Below the pieces are notes generated by a model, which had not been told where the DNA came from, searched no databases, and worked only from the letters and a program-made list of their open reading frames with translations. Positions 7,080 to 16,839 of a stretch of DNA of 64,000 bases are shown here, in pieces. This DNA comes from an uncultured Flavobacteriaceae bacterium (GTDB taxonomy: Bacteria; Bacteroidota; Bacteroidia; Flavobacteriales; Flavobacteriaceae), in assembly GCA_947503105.1 (NCBI GenBank), contig CANNCM010000005.1, positions 1-64,000 on the forward strand, given 5' to 3'. Numbering within the stretch: position 1 is the stretch's first letter; each line of letters opens with the position of its first letter. A program made the position numbers and the translations under genes.

Positions 7080-9989
7080 TTAATCCAATATGGCCTCGTA
7101 AATAAGGCGCTGTATTTCGGTTCTAATATTTTCTTTTAGTAAGCGATTATTTTTAGAATCTGGGAAGGTTCTGTTGGACAAAAATACATAAATAATTTCT
7201 TCCTCGGGGTCGGCCCATGCGTAGGTCCCTGTAAAACCAGAATGTCCAAAACTTGTCATTGAAATACACCCACATGTTGGCCCTTCTTCATCGAGTTGCG
7301 GCTTGTCAAATCCAACCCCTCGCCTATTGTCTTCTTCACAAAAATAGCAGGTATTAAAAGCATCTATTGTTTTGGGGGTTAGGAATTGCTTCCCTCCGTA
7401 ATGCCCATACTGAAGATACATTTGCATGAGTTTTGCTACATCATTGGCATTGCTAAAAAGTCCTGCATGACCGCCTACTCCATTTTGCATTGCTGCCCCC
7501 ATGTCGTGGACATGGCCATGAACGGTATCAAATCTGAAATATGTGTCTTTTTCTGTAGGAATGACTTGAGTTTTATCAAATTTTTCCAAGGGGTTATAGG
7601 TAGAATAATTAGCGCCAATGGTTTTATAAAATCGTTGCTGAATAAGTGCATCGAGTGAAACATCATAAAATGATTCTAAGTAATCTTTTAGAATATAATA
7701 CGGCAAATCACTGTAGCGGTATTTTTTTTCGTCTAACAATTTAGAGTCTATTATGTTTTGATGAATTGTATCCGTAAAATCTGTCCTCAAAAATGAATTT
7801 TCAGAAATCTTAATGGGGTATTTTTTTGATTTTTTTGTTCTAAAAAACCTAGAAATCGGCTTGTTTGTAACAGAATCTAAGGTGGATTGATAAAAAGGAA
7901 TCCAAGGCTGAAGACGTGCATAATGCGATAACATTTCTTTGAGTGTGATTTGAGATTTGTTCGTTTTTTTATACTGTGGCAATATGTCTCCCAAACGATC
8001 ATCTAAATCAACAGAGCCATGTTCAACCAACTCCATCAGCAATGGTAATGTGACTAAGATTTTGGTAAGTGAGGCCAAATCATATAAATCCTCTGCTCTA
8101 ACTTTTCGTTGTTTTGAGTAGGTGTGGTATCCAAAATTTTTATCATAAATGACTTTGCCTTTTCTAGCAACAAGCAATTGGATCCCCGGTGTCATTTTAT
8201 CGTCAATAGCAAAATTAGCAACAGAATCGAGCTTTGATAGTTTTGCACTACTCATTCCAACACTTTCTGGTAGACCAAAAGAGAGTCGATCAATTTTGGA
8301 GGTTTGCAAACCATGCCCTACTTTATACATCGAATTTGATATACTAACTGGTAGTTGTCCTTGTGCACTGAGGGCGCCAAATAGAATTTGTGCCGATAAT
8401 TTCTGCGCTGTGGCACTGTTTTGATATCCCACTACAACACCTTCAAAATTCGAGTACGACTTTAAAGCATCAAGGGTGTATGGTTTTGAGAAAATGTTTA
8501 AAATAACCTCATTGGTTCTTGCTATTTCTTGTAACCAAACCAATTCTTTGTTTGTAAATTTATAGGATTTCCATGGACTTGAATTAGATTTATGAAACCC
8601 AACAATAACCAAATTAAAGTGTTTTAATTTTTGAATGAGCTGATCTAAATTATCAGATTTGACTTCGGTAATTTTAGCATATTTTTTTAGGGTATTTAAA
8701 AAGGGTTTTCCAGAGCGATCACCCATAGATACATATGCTATATTTTTTAATTCGAGGTCTTTTATTGGAAGTGTAGATTTGTCATTTTTTACGACGGTTA
8801 TAGCGTTTTGCATCAACTGAGCATAGAGAAGATCGTCTTTAGAACGATTCAAATCAGCAACTAAATTTTTGGTTTTGATGGGGTTATAATTATTTAAACC
8901 TACTTTATATTTTGCATTCAAAATCTTTTTGACAGAATGTGCCAAACGCGCTTCAGAAATACGTCCAGAATAGTACGATAGCATGATTTCTTCCATACCC
9001 ACCTCAACGTTTTCAGACATAAGTAAAACGTCATTTCCAGCCAAAAAAGCTTGTACATCTATTGCGCCAGGTTTGCTAAAATTTGATACCCCTTTCATAT
9101 CTAGGGCATCCGTAAAAATGAGGCCTTCAAATTTGAGTTTTGTTTTTAAAAGATCTGATACTATAGGTTTTGATAATGAAGAAGGAAAATTGGCTCTTGG
9201 CTCTAGACTTGGAACATTCAAATGGGCAACCATGACACTAGATAATCCATTGGAAATCAACTTTTTATAGGGAAATAGTTCAATAGTTTCAATACGTTTT
9301 TTATCGAAACTAACGGTTGGTAATGTTTTGTGAGAATCTTGATCTGTATCGCCATGGCCAGGGAAGTGTTTTGCATTGGCCAGAACGCCTGCACTTTGCA
9401 TGCCCTGCATAAACGCCAATGCTTTTTCTGTGACATTGTTTTTGTCTTCGCCAAAAGAACGATTCCCGATGATGGGGTTTTGTGGATTGGTATTGATATC
9501 CACCACAGGGGCAAAATTAAAATGTACCCCTATACGCTTGCAATGTTCTCCAATATATTGACCTGTTTTTTTTATTAAATCCAAATCCTTTATTGCCCCC
9601 AAAGTCATATTCCACGGAAAGGCATAAGTAGAGTCTAATCGCATGTTTAGTCCCCACTCTGCATCCATCCCCACAAGCAAAGGGATTTTGGAAGCGGCTT
9701 GCAATTCGTTATCCAATTTGGCCTGACGCACAGGACCGCCATTAGAATAAATAAGACCACCAATATGTTGATTTTTTATAAGTTCTAATAGTTGTGATTT
9801 TTGAAGTTTTTTTTCATCAGAAAATGCTTGAACCATAAAGAGTTGCCCAACCTTTTGTTTCAAAGTCATGGCATTGTAAATGCTATCAACCCATTGTTTT
9901 TGAGCTAAACTATCGGTAGAAACCAAGGGAGATTGAGCCCACATTGAAATTGAGAAAAGCCAAATCCATACTATAAATAAGCGTTGCAT
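7080..9989 (-). CDS. Glycoside hydrolase family 3 (beta-N-acetylglucosaminidase-like) fused to C-terminal serine hydrolase (beta-lactamase-like)
   Basis: N-terminal GH3 ('KHFPGHGDTDQDSHKTLP'); C-terminal 'YDLASLTKILVTLPLLM' (SxxK) and 'HSGFTGTYAWADPEEEIIYVFLSNR'. Confidence 0.92.
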   Translation of the reverse strand: MQRLFIVWIWLFSISMWAQSPLVSTDSLAQKQWVDSIYNAMTLKQKVGQLFMVQAFSDEKKLQKSQLLELIKNQHIGGLIYSNGGPVRQAKLDNELQAASKIPLLVGMDAEWGLNMRLDSTYAFPWNMTLGAIKDLDLIKKTGQYIGEHCKRIGVHFNFAPVVDINTNPQNPIIGNRSFGEDKNNVTEKALAFMQGMQSAGVLANAKHFPGHGDTDQDSHKTLPTVSFDKKRIETIELFPYKKLISNGLSSVMVAHLNVPSLEPRANFPSSLSKPIVSDLLKTKLKFEGLIFTDALDMKGVSNFSKPGAIDVQAFLAGNDVLLMSENVEVGMEEIMLSYYSGRISEARLAHSVKKILNAKYKVGLNNYNPIKTKNLVADLNRSKDDLLYAQLMQNAITVVKNDKSTLPIKDLELKNIAYVSMGDRSGKPFLNTLKKYAKITEVKSDNLDQLIQKLKHFNLVIVGFHKSNSSPWKSYKFTNKELVWLQEIARTNEVILNIFSKPYTLDALKSYSNFEGVVVGYQNSATAQKLSAQILFGALSAQGQLPVSISNSMYKVGHGLQTSKIDRLSFGLPESVGMSSAKLSKLDSVANFAIDDKMTPGIQLLVARKGKVIYDKNFGYHTYSKQRKVRAEDLYDLASLTKILVTLPLLMELVEHGSVDLDDRLGDILPQYKKTNKSQITLKEMLSHYARLQPWIPFYQSTLDSVTNKPISRFFRTKKSKKYPIKISENSFLRTDFTDTIHQNIIDSKLLDEKKYRYSDLPYYILKDYLESFYDVSLDALIQQRFYKTIGANYSTYNPLEKFDKTQVIPTEKDTYFRFDTVHGHVHDMGAAMQNGVGGHAGLFSNANDVAKLMQMYLQYGHYGGKQFLTPKTIDAFNTCYFCEEDNRRGVGFDKPQLDEEGPTCGCISMTSFGHSGFTGTYAWADPEEEIIYVFLSNRTFPDSKNNRLLKENIRTEIQRLIYEAILD

Positions 9990-10326
9990 AATTGGAGTTT
10001 ACAAACAAGTGTGTAAATACTATGCCAAAGTACTATTTTTTGTAAGATTTTTCAATATATCATGGCGTTATAATTCTTCAAAATGAGTTAACTGTTTGAC
10101 ACTTTTATGGCCTTTAGCGCATCAATTTTGAAAAAGTATAACAAAAATTCAGCTCTTATTCTCTCGAAACTTAAGATGTATTTGAGTCCAACAACTGGAT
10201 TTTAGGGCAAAAACCTCTAAAATAATATTCAGACCAAAACTAGATTAGTTGGTATTGTTTTTCAAGCGAAGACCATCTATGGCACAGTGCTTGCTCTTAT
10301 TACAAAAACAAAATATATATGAACAC

Positions 10327-11019
10327 ATGAAAAAAATAGCATTTCTACTTATCATCACTTTTTGTGGAGCAAGTTTTGCTCAAACAAAAAATTTTATAGA
10401 CCAACCCTATTTAGAAACAACTGCAAAAGTTGATACCCTCGTTACACCAGATCAAATTTATTTATCTATTTATATTCATGAGGGCGAAGACCGCAACAAA
10501 ACATCTTTGGAAAAACAAGAACGAAAAATGGCAGTTGTTTTAGAAAATCTAGGCATAGATTTACAAGAGCAACTAAAGCTTGACAACCTTGCCAGCAACT
10601 ATAAAAAATATTTTTTGAAGCGAAAAAATGTATTGAAATCAAAATCATATACTCTAGAGATTTTTGATGCCATGACTGCCGGAAATGTTCTAATTGGATT
10701 GGAAGCCGAAGGGATTTCAAATGTTCGTTTGATCAAAACAGCTTATTCAAAAATTGAAGCTTTAAAATTAGAATTAAAATCTAAGGCCATTTTAAAAGCA
10801 AAAGCGCAAGCAGAAGCCCTCACAAAGCCATTAAATCAACACCTTGGAAAAGCAATCTATATCAATGATAAATATTTCAGCAGGCCATATTTTAACACAA
10901 CACAACTGATGGCAAGAGCCGATTATGCGATGGAAAAAACAATGGAAACTCCAATAGATATTGAATTTTCAAAAATAAAAGTAGAGAGTGAAGTAAGTGT
11001 TCGATTTGCAATAAACTGA
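10327..11019 (+). CDS. SIMPL (DUF541) domain-containing secreted protein
   Basis: Signal peptide 'MKKIAFLLIITFCGASFAQ'; start moved to ATG 10327 within the given ORF; SIMPL-like pattern. Confidence 0.7.
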   Translation: MKKIAFLLIITFCGASFAQTKNFIDQPYLETTAKVDTLVTPDQIYLSIYIHEGEDRNKTSLEKQERKMAVVLENLGIDLQEQLKLDNLASNYKKYFLKRKNVLKSKSYTLEIFDAMTAGNVLIGLEAEGISNVRLIKTAYSKIEALKLELKSKAILKAKAQAEALTKPLNQHLGKAIYINDKYFSRPYFNTTQLMARADYAMEKTMETPIDIEFSKIKVESEVSVRFAIN

Positions 11020-11570
11020 TGACTTCATTACGTAAAATTGAATTTCAATATTATAAATCACCTATTGGCGAATTGATTATTGGTTCTTGTCGTGAAAAAT
11101 TATGTTTACTTGATTATAAATATAGGAGTCAACGAAAAAGAATAGACTTGCGTTTATCTAGAGGTTTGAATGCCATTTTTACTGAAAGTAATAATCCAAT
11201 CATTAAAAAAACAATCCAAGAATTGAATACTTATCTTGATGGGGATTTAAAAAAATTTTCAGTTTCAACCTTGACTATTGGAAGTGAATTTCAAAAGCGC
11301 GTTTGGGAAGCACTAAAAGCTATTCCATATGGTCATACTTTAAGCTATATTGCGCTAACGAAGAAATTAAACATAAAAGCTACAAATGTTAGAGCTGTGG
11401 CTAATGCAAATGGGGCAAATGCGATTTCTGTAATAATACCTTGTCACAGAGTCATAGGTAGCAATGGCAGTTTGGTTGGTTATGCAGGAGGGCTAAATGC
11501 CAAAAAAAAATTACTGCAAATGGAACAATCAAATACTCTGAATATCAACGAATTACCGTTGTGGCCTTAA
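11019..11570 (+). CDS. Methylated-DNA--[protein]-cysteine S-methyltransferase
   Basis: 'FQKRVWEALKAIPYGHTLSYIALTKKL...VIIPCHRVIGSNGSLVGYAGGLNAKKKLL' active-site motif. Confidence 0.95.
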   Translation: MTSLRKIEFQYYKSPIGELIIGSCREKLCLLDYKYRSQRKRIDLRLSRGLNAIFTESNNPIIKKTIQELNTYLDGDLKKFSVSTLTIGSEFQKRVWEALKAIPYGHTLSYIALTKKLNIKATNVRAVANANGANAISVIIPCHRVIGSNGSLVGYAGGLNAKKKLLQMEQSNTLNINELPLWP

Positions 11571-11578
11571 AATTAAGA

Positions 11579-12088
11579 CTAAAAAAAACGACTATGCCAA
11601 CTTTCAGAAGCTGGGACTTCCCAATGCTCCAAATATTCAGCTTTGTTTTGAACTAAATTGTTAAACACTACGGTCTTTTTGGACACTGCTCTATTTTTTG
11701 CCATCGTTTTAAAATCTTTTAAGGATTTGTACGCTACAAAATCGCCTTGTTTATAAGACACATTCATTTTGTCCATCAAATCCACAGAATACTCTTGCTC
11801 CAATTGTTGAATAAAATGGACAGATGCATCAATTGAGCATCCTGTCGCAGATTGCAAATTTTGATCTAAACCAATAACAATAAAGCGTTTATATCGAATT
11901 TCAAATCCAGCATTGAGGTCAGCCCCGTGAGCAGTCCAAGAGGTAAGAAATTGAGATGTTTTTTGTGAAATTTCTTCAAGTTCGATTTCAGAAAATGAAC
12001 GGTTAGATTGGTAAATCCAAACGCGAGACGTCTCCGAAAGTTCTTGAAAATTTATGAGCATAATGTTATAAATCGTCGGCGTTTGCAA
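11579..12088 (-). CDS. Conserved hypothetical protein (flavobacterial)
   Basis: Intact ORF overlapping the downstream end of the Fe-S protein ORF; no clear motif. Confidence 0.65.
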   Translation of the reverse strand: MQTPTIYNIMLINFQELSETSRVWIYQSNRSFSEIELEEISQKTSQFLTSWTAHGADLNAGFEIRYKRFIVIGLDQNLQSATGCSIDASVHFIQQLEQEYSVDLMDKMNVSYKQGDFVAYKSLKDFKTMAKNRAVSKKTVVFNNLVQNKAEYLEHWEVPASESWHSRFF

Positions 12089-12854
12089 TCAGCTCTGCAA
12101 TATCTAAAACTTCAATTTGTCCTTCGGCTTTATTCTTCACACCATCGGTCATCATGGTGTTACAAAATGGACATCCAGCCGCTATAATTTCTGGTTGAAC
12201 TTCAATGGCTTGTTCTGTACGCTCAATATTTATTTCTTTGTTGCCTGGTTCGGCATCTTTAAACATTTGAGCGCCACCAGCACCGCAACACAATCCTTTT
12301 TTTCGACAATTTTTCATTTCAACAAGCTCTGCATCTAATTTTTTTATGAGATCTCTAGGCGCTTCATAAACACCATTGGCACGTCCCAAATAGCAAGGAT
12401 CGTGAAATGTAATGCGTTTTCCTTTGAATTGCCCTCCTTCTATGGTAAGTCGTCCTTCATCCAACAAGCTTTTTAAAAACTGTGTGTGATGAATAACTTC
12501 GTATGTCCCACCAAGAGAGGGATATTCATTTTTTAGGGTATTGAAACAATGAGGACATGCGGTAACAATTTTTTTAATCTCATAAGCATTTAATACCTCA
12601 ATATTGGTAACGGCTTGCATTTGAAATAAAAACTCATTTCCAGCGCGTTTTGCAGGATCGCCTGTACAACTTTCTTCGGCGCCTAAGACGGCAAATTTGA
12701 CATCAGCCTTGTGCAGAATCCGTACAAATGCTTTTGTAATTTTTTTTGCTCTATCGTCAAAACTACCAGCACACCCCACCCAAAACAACACTTCAGGAGC
12801 TATCCCTTGTGCATGAAATTCGGCCATTGTTGGTACCTTTAGTTGCTCGCTCAT
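12066..12854 (-). CDS. (Fe-S)-binding protein with CCG (cysteine-rich) domains
   Basis: 'CPHCFNTLKNEYPSLGG', 'HDPCYLGR' and 'KGLCCGAGGAQMF' heterodisulfide-reductase-type CCG motifs. Confidence 0.92.
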   Translation of the reverse strand: MSEQLKVPTMAEFHAQGIAPEVLFWVGCAGSFDDRAKKITKAFVRILHKADVKFAVLGAEESCTGDPAKRAGNEFLFQMQAVTNIEVLNAYEIKKIVTACPHCFNTLKNEYPSLGGTYEVIHHTQFLKSLLDEGRLTIEGGQFKGKRITFHDPCYLGRANGVYEAPRDLIKKLDAELVEMKNCRKKGLCCGAGGAQMFKDAEPGNKEINIERTEQAIEVQPEIIAAGCPFCNTMMTDGVKNKAEGQIEVLDIAELIANADDL

Positions 12855-12867
12855 TGTGTATAATTAT

Positions 12868-13311
12868 TTATGATTTACCGTCATCAAAAACTTGAATGGT
12901 CACTTCTTTTTCTACCAAATCCGTAAATTTACCTCTGTAGCGTGTTGCTTTTACCAAATGGTTATCAATCCAATGGTAATTTCCACCTCTTGGTTTTCCC
13001 ATCAATAAAGTATGATACTTAAATCCATGCTTTTTGAGCCAGTTTTCTGTAACCTCCCTATGGTCTTCAGTTCTGGAAGTAAAGAAGCATATCATATGCC
13101 CTTCTTCGTACCATTTGTTGCAGGTGTGTTTGGCGTCTTCAAAAGGTAAACATGTTGCCATACGCTCGGGTTCTTCATTTGGTACGTCCTCAGTGATCGT
13201 CCCATCAATGTCAATTAAATAGTTTTTTACGCCATCGGGTAAAACAGGACTTATCAATTCCCCTTCTTCTACTTTTTGATGCAATAGCGCATCTGCTTCT
13301 TCTCTTTTCAT
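12868..13311 (-). CDS. HAD-like phosphatase family protein
   Basis: 'YLIDIDGTITEDVPNEE' DxDGT motif and 'FFTSRTEDHREVTENWLKKHG'. Confidence 0.8.
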   Translation of the reverse strand: MKREEADALLHQKVEEGELISPVLPDGVKNYLIDIDGTITEDVPNEEPERMATCLPFEDAKHTCNKWYEEGHMICFFTSRTEDHREVTENWLKKHGFKYHTLLMGKPRGGNYHWIDNHLVKATRYRGKFTDLVEKEVTIQVFDDGKS

Positions 13312-13324
13312 TTTTTAAATTAAA

Positions 13325-14617
13325 TTATTCTTTATTCCAGTTGAGTCGATCCATTTGATTGTATGGCCATGGTGCGCCATTATTTTCAATATTGGTCATC
13401 ATTGTATTTAGTTCTGTTGGTGCTGCACTTTGTTCCATGACAAGGTAGCGGCGCATATCCAATATAATTGAAAGTGGATTGATGCTTATTGGGCAAGCTT
13501 CAACACAAGCATTACAACTTGTACAAGCCCATAATTCTTCATTAGTAATATAATCTCCTAGCAATTGTTTTCCGTCGGGGGTAAAAACACCTTTGTTGGC
13601 ATCAATATTTTTCCCGACTTCATGTAAACGATCGCGTGTGTCCATCATAATTTTACGTGGCGATAGTTTTTTTCCAGTTTGATTTGCAGGACATTCGCTA
13701 GTGCATCGACCACATTCTGTACAAGTGTATGCATTGAGTAATTGTATTCTATTCAAATCAAAAACGTCACTAGCACCAAATTTTTCTGGCTCTGCATCTG
13801 CGTCATCTGACACGGCATAAGGGTCGGCATCTGGATCCATCATGAGTTTGACTTCATTGGTTACAGATTCTAAATTATCAAGCTGTCCATTAGGTGTCAA
13901 ACGTCCATAATATGTGTTTGGAAACGCCAAAATGATGTGCAAATGTTTGGAGTAATATAAATAATTTAAGAAAATAAGAATTCCGATGATATGCATCCAC
14001 CATGCTGTTCTTTCGATTGCATGAAGTGGTAATCCTTCAAACCATGGCGCTACAAATTGACTGATAACGTTTCCGGAGTTCATGTTTTGAAATTGCACAT
14101 CTGTCGCATTCATTATAATGAAAAGAGCCATTAAAACAATTTCAAAATAAAGAATGAGATTTCCATCTTGTTTTGGCCATCCTTTCATTTCAGAACTCAT
14201 AAAGCGTTTAAGTCGAATGACATTTCTACGAAGCCAAAACACTACAACAGCAACAAAAACCAATAATGCAAATATTTCAAATGTTCCAATTAGAATACCA
14301 TAAACAGGTCCGATTGAAGAAAATATACGGTGTGTTCCAAAAAGGCCATCGATGACAATTTCCAAAACTTCAATATTGATAACTACAAATCCAATATAAA
14401 CAATAACGTGTAAAATTCCAGCTATGGGTCGAGTCACCATTTTGCTTTGACCAAGGGCAATCATGGCCATATTTTTCCACCTTTCAGACGTTGACCCAGA
14501 AATATCTACAGCTTTTCCTAGCTTGATGTTTCTTATTAGTTTGTTGATGTTTTTGACAAAAAATCCAATACCAACAGCCAATAAAACCCCAAATATAATG
14601 TTTGAAACTAACCCCAT
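13325..14617 (-). CDS. 4Fe-4S dicluster domain (Fe-S) oxidoreductase, membrane-bound
   Basis: N-terminal TM helices plus 'CTECGRCTSECPANQTGKKLSPRK' and 'CTSCNACVEACPISINPLSII'. Confidence 0.93.
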   Translation of the reverse strand: MGLVSNIIFGVLLAVGIGFFVKNINKLIRNIKLGKAVDISGSTSERWKNMAMIALGQSKMVTRPIAGILHVIVYIGFVVINIEVLEIVIDGLFGTHRIFSSIGPVYGILIGTFEIFALLVFVAVVVFWLRRNVIRLKRFMSSEMKGWPKQDGNLILYFEIVLMALFIIMNATDVQFQNMNSGNVISQFVAPWFEGLPLHAIERTAWWMHIIGILIFLNYLYYSKHLHIILAFPNTYYGRLTPNGQLDNLESVTNEVKLMMDPDADPYAVSDDADAEPEKFGASDVFDLNRIQLLNAYTCTECGRCTSECPANQTGKKLSPRKIMMDTRDRLHEVGKNIDANKGVFTPDGKQLLGDYITNEELWACTSCNACVEACPISINPLSIILDMRRYLVMEQSAAPTELNTMMTNIENNGAPWPYNQMDRLNWNKE

Positions 14618-14626
14618 TGTATTAAT

Positions 14627-15586
14627 TTATTTGGATTCATTCTTAGATTTTTCAGCAGAATATGTTTTTGGCTTTTTTCCAAATAATGAAAAATGAACAT
14701 AGCGTTTTGGATTCAATTTCATATCCTCAAGCAAGGCTTCCATTTGTTCCAAAGCACCCTCTAGATTATTATACAACCCTTCGTCTTTCATGAGTTTGCC
14801 AATAGAACCTTCGCCTTTGTCGATCGTCTTCAAAAGTTGATCAAAATTAGTGATAGACGATTGAAGTCCGCTGATGGTTTGTTTCAAATCGGCATCTGCA
14901 AGATTTGAACTAACAGTAGAGAGGTCTTCAGAAATATCAGTAAAATTATCTAAGGTTGTTGTAATGGACGTTTTATTATCTTCTATGAGGGTATTCAACG
15001 CATTTGAAGTTGACTCAAAAGATGTTATTGTTTGCTCCAATTGAGCAATACTTCCTTTAATGTTAGACTTTGTTTTCTCGTCAAAAATACTATTGATATT
15101 GGACAGCAGTGCGTCTGTAGAGACCATTACTTTTTCAATTTTTTCTTGCAGTGGAGTCAAGCGTTGATTCACTAGTTCTGTAAGACCTGGTTTTGTTTCT
15201 GAGAGAAGCACATCGCCAGAAGAAACATTTTCAGCACCATCAAATGCAGGAACAATGGCTATGGCTTTACCGCCTATCAAACCAGATTCATACAATTGTG
15301 CTTTACTGTTTTTTGAGAACTTAAAATCGTTTTCAATAAGCATTACAACTTCAAGGTTTCCACTGCCGTCTTTTGCAAATACAATGTCTTGAACTTTACC
15401 AACCTTATGGCCATTAATTGTTACTGCTGCAGAAGGCACTAATCCTTCTACGTTTGTGTAGATTGCAGTAATTTTCCGTGAACTGCTAAGGAGGTTCTCG
15501 CCCTTCAAATAATTAAAAATAAATATGAATAACAAAATCCCCGAAAGGATTAATATTGCTGCTTTTATTTCTTTTGTAATCTTCAA
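14627..15586 (-). CDS. MlaD/MCE family protein
   Basis: N-terminal TM then MCE domain 'ITAIYTNVEGLVPSAAVTINGHKVGKV' and 'SGLIGGKAIAIVPAF'. Confidence 0.93.
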   Translation of the reverse strand: MKITKEIKAAILILSGILLFIFIFNYLKGENLLSSSRKITAIYTNVEGLVPSAAVTINGHKVGKVQDIVFAKDGSGNLEVVMLIENDFKFSKNSKAQLYESGLIGGKAIAIVPAFDGAENVSSGDVLLSETKPGLTELVNQRLTPLQEKIEKVMVSTDALLSNINSIFDEKTKSNIKGSIAQLEQTITSFESTSNALNTLIEDNKTSITTTLDNFTDISEDLSTVSSNLADADLKQTISGLQSSITNFDQLLKTIDKGEGSIGKLMKDEGLYNNLEGALEQMEALLEDMKLNPKRYVHFSLFGKKPKTYSAEKSKNESK

Positions 15587-15647
15587 TAGTTTGGATTTTG
15601 ATGCCTTACAAATCTAAATAATTAATTTATAATTTTTGGGGTTAATT

Positions 15648-16721
15648 CTATTTAGTTTTCAACGCCTCTTTTAACGAAATTCTGTTGCCATTTTGATAGG
15701 CAACAACAAAGGCAGAAGTGTACCCAGAAGTGATGGCTTCTTCTCTAAGTGCTAAGGCACTGCTATAATCTGTTGTTTCACCATAAAAATAACGGTAAAC
15801 AGATGTCGATTTTGATCTTGAAATTGGGCTTAAACCTTTAAAATTATAGGATTTCGGAGCCACCTTGTTGGATGAAGCTGCAATTTGAACTTTAAATAAT
15901 ACTCTAGGAGTTAGTTCTGTAGTTTCTGTTGATATGTTTTCGGTAGAAATTTCGGGATTCAAACTTGATTTATAATCCAGGACAGCATCAACAATACTTT
16001 TAGAAATTTCTTTTTTGCCTTTTTCAGAGTTCAAATAATCGCCCTCATTTCTATTGGTAATAAATCCCGTTTCAATCAACACACTAGGCATATAAGTATT
16101 GTGAAGTACCCAAAACCCCGCTTGCTTTACGCCTCTATCGCGGCGTTTGAGTTTTTGGGTAAAATTATTTTGAACCGTTCTTGCCAACAAAATACTTTGA
16201 TCTAAATAATCTTCTTGTAATAATGTCAAACCAATGAATGATTCTGGAGAACTAGGGTCGAAACCTTCATAGTTTTGTTCATAGTTATCTTCCATAAAAA
16301 TCACTTCATTTTCTTGTTGTGCAACTCGAAAATTGGATTCATTACGATGAAGTCCTAAGACATAAGTTTCGGTACCGTATGCTTGAGAGTTGTGAGCATT
16401 ACAATGTACAGAGATAAAAAGATCGGCATCGGCTTTATTGGCAATGGCGGCACGTTGACGTAATTCCAAGAAAATATCTTTTTTTCGAGTGTAAATTACT
16501 TTTATATTTTCAAAGTTTTCGAGGTGTTTTCCAACACGTAACACAATATCTAGGGCGATATCTTTTTCTTTATATCCATAAGATGTTGGACGACCTGGAT
16601 CTTTGCCTCCATGACCTGCATCCAAAACCACAACAAAAGGTTTGGTATTATTTTTGGACTGAGCAAGAGAAATCAATCCAAAAAAACACAATAGGATTGT
16701 TAAAAATGATTTAATTTGCAT
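15648..16721 (-). CDS. N-acetylmuramoyl-L-alanine amidase (Amidase_3) with C-terminal SPOR-like region
   Basis: 'VVLDAGHGGKDPGRPTSYGYKEKDIALDI', 'SVHCNAH' and 'PSVLIETGFITN'. Confidence 0.95.
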   Translation of the reverse strand: MQIKSFLTILLCFFGLISLAQSKNNTKPFVVVLDAGHGGKDPGRPTSYGYKEKDIALDIVLRVGKHLENFENIKVIYTRKKDIFLELRQRAAIANKADADLFISVHCNAHNSQAYGTETYVLGLHRNESNFRVAQQENEVIFMEDNYEQNYEGFDPSSPESFIGLTLLQEDYLDQSILLARTVQNNFTQKLKRRDRGVKQAGFWVLHNTYMPSVLIETGFITNRNEGDYLNSEKGKKEISKSIVDAVLDYKSSLNPEISTENISTETTELTPRVLFKVQIAASSNKVAPKSYNFKGLSPISRSKSTSVYRYFYGETTDYSSALALREEAITSGYTSAFVVAYQNGNRISLKEALKTK

Positions 16722-16839
16722 ACGTAATAATAGTAGACTTGTAACTGAAGCATTTTAAAACTAATAAGTCGAGGAAAATATCCTTAACTTTGGTGCTTCA
16801 AAAACCAAGCCATTCAATACAAAAATACAGCTAAAAGCA

